Source: an uncultured bacterium
GTDB lineage: Bacteria; Actinomycetota; Coriobacteriia; Coriobacteriales; Coriobacteriaceae
Assembly: GCA_958349055.1 (NCBI GenBank)
Contig: CATWBO010000026.1
Coordinates: 1-37,412, forward strand
Length of the DNA stretch: 37,412 nt
Reading direction: 5' to 3'
Shown here: piece by piece, positions 31,866-37,412 of the stretch
How positions within the stretch are numbered: the stretch's first letter is position 1
How the letters are laid out: each line of letters begins with the position of its first letter
Made by a program: the position numbers and the translations under genes
Notes under the pieces: model-generated
Told to the model about the DNA's origin: nothing
Seen by the model: only the letters and a program-made list of their open reading frames with translations
The model's database searches: none

Positions 31866-31889
31866 GATAATCCTCTTACGTAGATTATC
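31866..31889. promoter_or_regulatory. Candidate TetR operator
   Basis: GATAATC (31866-31872) and GATTATC (31883-31889) form a perfect inverted repeat with 10-nt spacer, 43 nt before the TetR-family start. TTACGTA lies in the spacer. Overlap with a GATAAT -10-like sequence suggests self-repression. Confidence 0.5.
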
Positions 31890-31932
31890 TCTCATCTGTT
31901 GATGAATGCTCGCATATCGAAGGGGCACGCCC

Positions 31933-32544
31933 ATGGCAACCAGCAAACCGCGTATTGATCGCCGTATCGTTCGCAGCCGCAATGCCATCCTTTCCGCTTT
32001 TGAGCGCTTGCTCATGGAAAAGCCGCTGGCAGACATTACGGTGAGTGCCATCGCGCGCGAGGCCAATGTCGACCGTAAAACCTTCTACGTGCACTTTGGT
32101 ACGGTTGATGGCTTGCTCGATGCCATTGCCGTCGATGTGGTGGAGATGATTGTCGACTCGGTCGAGAAAACGCTTGCTTCCATGGACGGTGACACCAACG
32201 AGCGCGCCCTGGGCGCGGCGGCGACCTTCTTTAAAACCGTTAACGAGGCGCTGTGCAACAACCTGGTGCTCAATCGTCAGCTGATCGAGAACATTCCGCT
32301 CGATGATTTTATGGCTCGTCTTCGTGCGCCGCTCGAGCACGAGATTGCCGAGCGCGATCTGCTGCCCCAAGGTCTCAAGGACGAGATGTTCGACTACTAT
32401 CTGGCGTTTTTGCTGTCGGGTATTATCGGAATCTATCGCACATGGGCGCTGTCTGACGGCTCGGTTCCTATCGAGCGCGTCTCGGAGGTCGCCAACGACC
32501 TGACACTCAATGGCCTGTCGAGTCTGGAATCTCGCTTGGATTAG
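31933..32544 (+). CDS. TetR-family transcriptional regulator
   Basis: The 203-aa protein has an N-terminal TetR DNA-binding domain: RSRNAILSAFERLLMEKPLADITVSAIAREANVDRKTFYVHFGTVDGLLDAI, with the KxTFYxHF core. The C-terminal helical domain, which would bind the ligand, matches no member I recognise. ATG 31933 follows AAGGGG. Its target may be itself through the inverted repeat upstream, or neighbouring genes; the ligand is unknown. Confidence 0.88.
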   Translation: MATSKPRIDRRIVRSRNAILSAFERLLMEKPLADITVSAIAREANVDRKTFYVHFGTVDGLLDAIAVDVVEMIVDSVEKTLASMDGDTNERALGAAATFFKTVNEALCNNLVLNRQLIENIPLDDFMARLRAPLEHEIAERDLLPQGLKDEMFDYYLAFLLSGIIGIYRTWALSDGSVPIERVSEVANDLTLNGLSSLESRLD

Positions 32545-32646
32545 GCCTACTGCCGGCATATGTTCCCAAGCATCCCTTCAATGAGTTGCGGTTAAATAGT
32601 TTCTGTTTTTGCTGCTAGATAGCATATGGGGGTGCGGACGATTTCT
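32545..32646. other. Short AT-richer gap before the IS remnant
   Basis: The stretch between the TetR gene and the IS3 remnant. No gene, terminator or clear promoter is seen. Confidence 0.4.
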
Positions 32647-32905
32647 TGGACCGCGCCTAGGCGTATCCAAGCTTCCTGCGGTACTCCATCGGGCTCAGCC
32701 ACTCGAGGGACTTCTTGATGCGCCTATCCCGACAGTACACGAGGTAGACCTTCTCGCCGCCCGGGAGCCTGAACTCGGTGATGTCGGTGAGCCACAGCCG
32801 GTTGGGCTCGTCGGCGTGGAAATTCCTGTTCACGAGGTTCTCCGGCGCCTTGGAGACCTCGTCGGCGTAGGAGCTGTAGCCTGAGGATCCTTAAATGAAA
32901 GTCCA
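32647..32905 (-). mobile_element. IS3-family insertion sequence remnant (about 259 nt)
   Basis: Both outer ends carry TGGAC in inverted orientation (32647-32651 on + strand; GTCCA at 32901-32905). Between them only pieces of the transposase frame remain. No target-site duplication is visible. The remnant lies 2 nt from the end of the ABC ATPase gene and marks the border between the housekeeping region and the uptake operon. Confidence 0.65.
32657..32890 (-). pseudogene. IS3-family OrfB transposase fragment with internal deletion
   Basis: Reading the minus strand gives YSSYADEVSKAPENLV..., then PNRLWLTDITEFRLPGGEKVYL, which is the start of the IS3/IS150 OrfB DDE core with its first catalytic Asp. 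It runs straight in frame into YCRDRRIKKSLEWLSPMEYR and the normal end RKLGYA and stop. About 100 or more codons that hold the second Asp and the Glu are gone, as is everything before the first segment; an in-frame TAA stands just upstream (32893-32891). It cannot encode an active transposase. Confidence 0.85.
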
Positions 32906-32907
32906 GT

Positions 32908-34224
32908 TTATCCTTCCCACTCCAATTGGGGATCCTCCGATGCGCCTTCGCACGCTCGTATGACCTCGATACCATGCGAGCGTGCGAAGGCGACGAGCTC
33001 TGCGTTGCGGGCGTTTATGGTGCCGAAGGCGGCGGGGCACACGATAAGGCGCGCGCAGTGGACGAGGAGCTCTTTGGCGCGGGCTATGGTTTTATCCCCG
33101 ATCGGCTCGAAGGCGCGCTCGGCCACGCATTCCGTCGCCAGGTCGTGCGCGAGCTCGCAGTCGATGTCCCCTTCGTGCAGAACGCCCGCGTAGAACGCCT
33201 TGCCCTGCCGAATGAGCTGGCGAAACACAGCCGACCCCGTACCTGCGCCGGCGATGACGAACGTGTGCGCATCGCCGTGCGGGCGCCCAATTTCCACGCT
33301 GCCGAAGCGCTCGTTGAAGGTGCCATGTTGAAGGCCGTAGAGCTCGCCAATTGTCTCGCGCGTAAATATTTTCTCGGGTGTGCCGGCGCGGAAGACTCGG
33401 CCGTCCTTCACGCAAATCACCTTGTCGGCGCTTTTCTGCGCGAGCTCGAGTTCGTGGATGGACATGATGACAGCCACATTCCGCGATTTCGCAAGGTGGC
33501 GAAGTATTCGCAGCAGGTCGATCTGGTAGCGGATATCGAGATACGACGTGGGCTCGTCGAGCACGAGCACACGCGGATCCTGCGCGATGGCGCGTGCGAG
33601 CATGACGCGCTGGCGTTGCCCGTCGCTTATCTGCATGAAGTCGCGCTCGGCGAGCTCTTCCACATGTGCGGTTTTCATGGCCTCGTCGACCCGACTATGG
33701 TCGTTAGGCGAGAGTGTGCCCATTCGCCCGGTGTAGGGATGTCTTCCCGCCTCTACGATATCGCGGCAGGTGAGGAGCTCGGTCCGGGGGCGATCTGTCA
33801 GCATAACGGCAAGGTTCCTTGCGAACTCCGCCGTCTTCCATCGGGAAATCTCTCGCCCGTCGAGCTCGACCGCGCCGGCAAGCGGTGCTAGATGGCGTGT
33901 GATGGTTTTCAAGATGGTCGACTTGCCCGAGCCGTTCGGCCCGATGAGCGCCACGACGTCGCCCGCGCGAACCTCCAGATCGACGCCTTCGACTACAACC
34001 TTCTTGTCGTAGCCCGCCGACAGGTCGCTTATGCGGAAAAGCGGCGCTCCGTCAGCCTGCGTTTCGACCGGGGTTTCGAGGTTCGACTCCGCTCGGAGGA
34101 GGCGTTCCGCGCGCAGTTCCGCACGAGCCGAAAGTGCCTTCTGGCGCTTTCGTGTGAGCTCAGGACTGTCTAAGCATGGAATGTCCCCTCCGAGCATTTT
34201 GGGCCGCGGCACGAATTCCCCCAT
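32908..34224 (-). CDS. FecE/BtuD-type ABC transporter ATPase with N- and C-terminal extensions
   Basis: The 438-aa protein powers uptake through the permease encoded just upstream. Walker A GPNGSGKST is at residues 95-103, the signature reads ISDGQRQR (LSGGQ in most relatives), Walker B is VLVLDEPTSYLD and the switch His is in SIHELELA. It is much longer than the usual 250-270 aa. About 60 charged residues come first. About 125 residues come last, with a glycine-rich VIAGAGTGSAVF stretch, GVLHEGDIDCELA and FGTINARN, which looks like a nucleotide- or cofactor-binding alpha/beta domain of unknown role. Start and permease stop abut (TAGATG). Substrate: iron siderophore, heme or cobalamin by family. 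Confidence 0.88.
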   Translation of the reverse strand: MGEFVPRPKMLGGDIPCLDSPELTRKRQKALSARAELRAERLLRAESNLETPVETQADGAPLFRISDLSAGYDKKVVVEGVDLEVRAGDVVALIGPNGSGKSTILKTITRHLAPLAGAVELDGREISRWKTAEFARNLAVMLTDRPRTELLTCRDIVEAGRHPYTGRMGTLSPNDHSRVDEAMKTAHVEELAERDFMQISDGQRQRVMLARAIAQDPRVLVLDEPTSYLDIRYQIDLLRILRHLAKSRNVAVIMSIHELELAQKSADKVICVKDGRVFRAGTPEKIFTRETIGELYGLQHGTFNERFGSVEIGRPHGDAHTFVIAGAGTGSAVFRQLIRQGKAFYAGVLHEGDIDCELAHDLATECVAERAFEPIGDKTIARAKELLVHCARLIVCPAAFGTINARNAELVAFARSHGIEVIRACEGASEDPQLEWEG

Positions 34225-35265
34225 CTACCTCACCCGCTTCTTCAACATGAGCGCGATAACCACCGGCGCGCCGAAGATGGCGGTGACTGCGCTGATGGAA
34301 AGCTCGACGGGAGAGAACAGCGTGCGCGCGATCAAATCGCAGCCCGCGCAGAAGATGGCGCCTCCCAAGAAGCACGCAGGAATCACGCGGATGGGCTTCG
34401 ACGACTTTAGCGCCGACTTCACGAGATGCGGAACCGCGATGCCTACGAACGACACCGGACCAGCGAACGCGGTCACGCAGGCGGAGAGCATGCTCGCTAG
34501 AAGGACGAGCACCACGCGGAAGCGTGCGACGTTCACGCCGACGCTTTTCGCGTAGGCTTCTCCCAACTGGAAGGCGGAAAGGGGCTTCGATATCGCGAAT
34601 ACGCATGCGCTCACGGTGATCACCACGACCGCGATGACCGCCACGTCGTCCCAGCTCGAACCCGAGAAGCTACCCAAAGACCAGTTGTGCAGGTTCACGA
34701 TGGACTGGTCGTCGGCGAAGGCGATGAGGAAGTTCGTCGCCGCCGAACAGATGTATCCCACCATGACGCCCGCCACGATGAGCATGGCCATGGAACTTAT
34801 GCGCCGTGCGATGAGGAGCACGAAGCCGATGGTGATAAGGGAGCCCAGAAACGCTGCGGCCACCATGGCCGGCGAGGACATGGCCTGGTTCGCGCCTAGA
34901 AGTACGATCATCGTAAGCGCGACGATGAACTTTGCGCCCGAGGAGACGCCCAAGATGAACGGGTCGGCGATGGGGTTGTTGAAAAACGTCTGCAGCAGGA
35001 ACCCGGAGAGCGAAAGTGCCCCGCCGAGAAGCACGGCTGAAAGCACGCGCGGCAGGCGAATCTCCCAGATGACCTGGCTTTCCATGGAATTGGCCGCGCC
35101 GCCTGAAAGGATGCCGGGGATGTGGTCTGCGGGCACGAGCACGCTCCCGATGCACAGGTTGGCCCCGACGAGCACGATGAGGGCAACAGCGAGCAGCGTC
35201 GTCACGGCGCGATACCGCGCGGCGCGCCCCGATTCGTCGTATGTCATGGAAAGCCGGCTTCTCAT
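34225..35265 (-). CDS. FecCD/BtuC-type ABC permease
   Basis: The 346-aa protein has about ten membrane helices and the FecCD hallmarks: RLPRVLSAVLLGGALSLSG, NPIADPFILGVSSGA, and the GPVSFVGIAVPHLVK loop that touches the ATPase. It forms a homodimer channel for iron-siderophore, heme or vitamin B12. Start 35265 lies 4 nt after the binding-protein stop. A second Met (MTYDESG) is possible. Only one permease gene is present, as in BtuC-type systems. Confidence 0.93.
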   Translation of the reverse strand: MRSRLSMTYDESGRAARYRAVTTLLAVALIVLVGANLCIGSVLVPADHIPGILSGGAANSMESQVIWEIRLPRVLSAVLLGGALSLSGFLLQTFFNNPIADPFILGVSSGAKFIVALTMIVLLGANQAMSSPAMVAAAFLGSLITIGFVLLIARRISSMAMLIVAGVMVGYICSAATNFLIAFADDQSIVNLHNWSLGSFSGSSWDDVAVIAVVVITVSACVFAISKPLSAFQLGEAYAKSVGVNVARFRVVLVLLASMLSACVTAFAGPVSFVGIAVPHLVKSALKSSKPIRVIPACFLGGAIFCAGCDLIARTLFSPVELSISAVTAIFGAPVVIALMLKKRVR

Positions 35266-35269
35266 GGCG

Positions 35270-36841
35270 CTAGCCGAGCTTCCTCAGATAATGGAAGTCG
35301 CTCGCGTCATCGCCGGTGAACGCCCCGTGCAGCTCGTCGATAATGTCGGCGGTAGAAGTCATCTGCTGGTACATGTCGGCGCTTGTGACCCATACGTTGC
35401 CGTTCTTCACGGCTTTGAACTGCGACAATAGCGCGTTTTTGCCTACGAAGTCGTTCAAGGTGGCAACCGATTCGTCGATGGTTCCGTTGTAGACGATGAT
35501 GTCGGCATCCTTCGCCGTCGCGTAGAAGCGCTCCATTTCGAGCGTTACTGACGAACCTGACGTCGGCGCCGTCTGTGCGTCATCGAGCGCGTAGCTGCCG
35601 CCTGCAAGCTCGATCATCTGCGCCACGTAGTCGCCCGCCCGCCGCGTGACGGCGGCCCCGTTCGAGTTAATGTAGAAATACGCCACGGTTTTACCTGACG
35701 ACGCGAGCCCCGACGTTTGCTCGACGCGGGCCTTCTGCTCGTTGAACAGGTGCGTGGCCTCGTCTTCCTTGTCGAACAGGACGCCGAAAAGCTTAATCCA
35801 CTCGACGCGCCCGAGTGCTTCGGGCTCGCTCGACGACTGTTCGGTGAGCACGACGAGCCCGAGCTTCTGCAGCTTTTCCTTCACATCGGGCGTGTGGTTG
35901 ATCATGGTGTTTTCGATGGCGAGCGTGCAGCCCGAGGCCGATATTCGCTCGTAGTCGGGCGCGCTGTACTTGCCGCCGTAGGCGATCGCCCCACTTTCGA
36001 GCGCGCTTTTGAAGCCTGCGACCGAGCAATCGTCGGCCTTCGTGCCCGACATGATGATATTGTCGTTCGCATCGAGCGCGTCGACTAGGCACATCGTTGC
36101 CGACGACACGAGGTACACCTTGTCGGCGGGGCGCCTTATGACCGCGATGTCGGAGCTCAACCCGTCAGGTGCCTTCGCATCTTGCGGCACCACGAGGAAG
36201 CGCTCCCCGTTCGAAACGCAGATAAGCCGCAAGCCGCCTTCGAACTCGTCGACAGTGAAGTGCTTGGCGTATTCAAGCTGAAGCGCCCCCGTCGGCTCCC
36301 AGCCGCAGCCCAAATCGGCGTTGTGGAAGTCGGCCGCGGCGCTTGAAGCCGTTCCCGCAGGGGAACCGCCGCTTGCATCGTCGCCCGATTTCTCCTTCAT
36401 GGTGGATGAGTCGAAGTGGAGCGTGTAGTCGATGGTATGCGGCGTCGACATGGCGACGGTCTCGGCCGACACGGCGATGTCCTCGTCGAGCGTGACGGGT
36501 ATCTCGAATGTGGAGTTGCCGCCGTCGTTTACGGGCGCGTAGTCCACGCCGTCGACGGTCATTTTGTCGTAGTTCGAACTCGACCAGGTGATGGTCGCGG
36601 TGTAGGTGTCGCCATCCTTCACAATTGTGGTGGGTGAGGCGATGCTTGCGCGCCCTGACCCGCCGGAAAGCGAGACACTCACAGTGTATTCCTGAGAGCC
36701 CGCCGTGCCACCGGTCGCGTTCGGGCTCGCACTGCACCCCGCGAAGGGAAGCGCGAGCAGGGCGACGAGAACGCAGGCGATCGCGCGCGCCGCGATGCCG
36801 TGGCGCTTCCTGTTTTCCCCCTTGGGAAGAATCGACCGCAT
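35270..36841 (-). CDS. Lipoprotein ABC substrate-binding protein with N-terminal beta module
   Basis: The 523-aa protein has a signal peptide and lipobox LPFAGC (lipid Cys about residue 36). A beta-rich module follows at about residues 50-150 (YTVSVSLSGGSGRASI..., TITWSSSNYDKMTVDG, FEIPVTLDED...), then a FecB/BtuF-type binding domain from about 190 to the end (ISASGCTLAIENTMIN, GRVEWIKLFGVLFDKE, AYFYIN-like strand). The N-terminal module resembles the free lipoprotein encoded just upstream, so both may handle the same ligand. Similar modules occur on iron or heme binding proteins of gut anaerobes, from memory and unverified. It is 4 nt after that lipoprotein gene and 4 nt before the permease gene. 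Confidence 0.88.
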   Translation of the reverse strand: MRSILPKGENRKRHGIAARAIACVLVALLALPFAGCSASPNATGGTAGSQEYTVSVSLSGGSGRASIASPTTIVKDGDTYTATITWSSSNYDKMTVDGVDYAPVNDGGNSTFEIPVTLDEDIAVSAETVAMSTPHTIDYTLHFDSSTMKEKSGDDASGGSPAGTASSAAADFHNADLGCGWEPTGALQLEYAKHFTVDEFEGGLRLICVSNGERFLVVPQDAKAPDGLSSDIAVIRRPADKVYLVSSATMCLVDALDANDNIIMSGTKADDCSVAGFKSALESGAIAYGGKYSAPDYERISASGCTLAIENTMINHTPDVKEKLQKLGLVVLTEQSSSEPEALGRVEWIKLFGVLFDKEDEATHLFNEQKARVEQTSGLASSGKTVAYFYINSNGAAVTRRAGDYVAQMIELAGGSYALDDAQTAPTSGSSVTLEMERFYATAKDADIIVYNGTIDESVATLNDFVGKNALLSQFKAVKNGNVWVTSADMYQQMTSTADIIDELHGAFTGDDASDFHYLRKLG

Positions 36842-36845
36842 GGCG

Positions 36846-37379
36846 TTACTTCAGTGCGTCGGCGCGCAGATCGACGCCGGCGGATTCGAACACAAGCGTG
36901 CGGTCGTACCACTGCTCTTTTCTAATACTCCACGCGGCACAGGCGGTGTCCTCGTCGAGCGCATCAACGGGCACGTCGTAGGTGTACTTGCCTTCCGCGT
37001 TTTCCACATAGGGGATGAAGTCGGCCTCGCTCGCGGCGGCAGCCTCGTCGCCCGTGCCCATGAAGAGCTTGCCGTAGCCCGTGCCGGAAAGCGTCATCAC
37101 GCAGTGCATGGAGCCGTTTTCCACGATGAGCTGGGCGTCCACAATTCTGAACATGTTCGAGCTGGAATCTACGGTGATCGGATAGGTGCCGTCGGCCACC
37201 TTGTCGGCGGTGATGGGGGAAGCGCTTGCGCCCTCGGTCGCATCGGCCGCCTGCTCGGTCTTTTCCTGGGAATCGGCATCGCTTGCCTTTGCGCTGTCGA
37301 TTGAATTTCCGCCGCAGCCGGCGAGCGAGAACGCGAAAAGCGCCGCCGACAGGGCGAAGACGAGGGTTTTCTTCAACAT
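36846..37379 (-). CDS. Small surface lipoprotein with beta module related to the adjacent binding protein
   Basis: The 177-aa protein has a signal peptide and lipobox SLAGC (lipid Cys at residue 22), a Ser/Ala/Glu linker, and one module from about residue 60 (DGTYPITVDSSSNMF, LSGTGYGKLFMGTGDEAA, YTYDVPVDALDED, WYDRTLVF). The order of its strands parallels the N-terminal module of the next gene. It is the first visible gene of the operon; AAAGGA precedes the ATG. I infer a surface ligand-capture role that feeds the binding protein; a NEAT-like heme function is possible but not shown. Confidence 0.78.
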   Translation of the reverse strand: MLKKTLVFALSAALFAFSLAGCGGNSIDSAKASDADSQEKTEQAADATEGASASPITADKVADGTYPITVDSSSNMFRIVDAQLIVENGSMHCVMTLSGTGYGKLFMGTGDEAAAASEADFIPYVENAEGKYTYDVPVDALDEDTACAAWSIRKEQWYDRTLVFESAGVDLRADALK

Positions 37380-37412
37380 GGAGGGGTTCCTTTCAATCGC
37401 TTCGACCGCCCG

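Noticed and set aside
32724..32975. An 83-codon minus-strand frame across the IS remnant and the ATPase end
   Set aside because: It is out of frame with both the transposase fragment and the ATPase, and is Arg-rich without motifs.
33084..33891. Open frames on the + strand opposite the ABC ATPase (for example 32926-33891)
   Set aside because: Walker A, signature and Walker B motifs are on the minus strand; the + frames show no recognisable domain.

Overview
The window is a dense stretch of chromosome from a GC-rich actinobacterium. The gene order alaS-ruvX-mltG-(yqeG)-aroK-aroB-pepQ-efp-nusB parallels the mycobacterial alaS/aro/efp region. The PTS cluster, the SigB/SigF-like sigma factor and the general gene style point to a gut Coriobacteriia member, most likely Collinsella or a close relative; this taxonomic call is an inference from gene content, not a database match. 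I support 36 protein genes (one cut by the left edge), one tRNA, one IS3 remnant, and a set of promoters, operators and terminators.

Layout, left to right. (1) 1-7.0 kb, + strand: C-terminal part of a membrane glycosyltransferase, a small prepilin-type peptidase, dGTPase, RarA, and a stress-sigma module (coiled-coil membrane protein, RsbW-like anti-sigma, sigma factor, AI-2E-type permease) joined by overlapping stops and starts. (2) 7.0-14.1 kb: a small minus-strand membrane protein, then alaS-ruvX-mltG-yqeG-aroK-aroB-like. (3) 14.2-20.6 kb: pepQ, then efp-asp23-nusB-xseB-tlyA-nadK-recN, a tight housekeeping operon. (4) 20.7-28.6 kb: a complete fructose-type phosphotransferase locus: an RpiR regulator, a IIB-IIC-IIA permease, HPr, Enzyme I and two tandem PfkB kinases. 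All the phosphate carriers needed from PEP to sugar are encoded here. (5) 28.7-32.5 kb: CCA-adding enzyme, tRNA-Glu(CTC), an MprF/YbhN-type membrane protein and a TetR regulator. (6) 32.6-37.4 kb, minus strand: a shrunken IS3-family remnant, then a four-gene iron/heme/siderophore-type ABC uptake operon that runs off the right edge.

The points most worth attention are these. The AroB homologue is full length and translationally coupled to aroK, but it has lost all three zinc ligands and the NAD-binding glycine motif, while aroC, aroQ and aroE are absent from a locus where mycobacteria keep them. The RsbW-like protein has lost the ATP-binding (N, G1, G2) boxes. A 129-nt rod-shaped hairpin with 28-bp perfect arms sits between fruA and ptsH. 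A perfect 11-bp inverted repeat overlaps the predicted rpiR transcription start. The uptake operon carries two copies of a related beta-rich module, one free as a lipoprotein and one fused to the binding protein.
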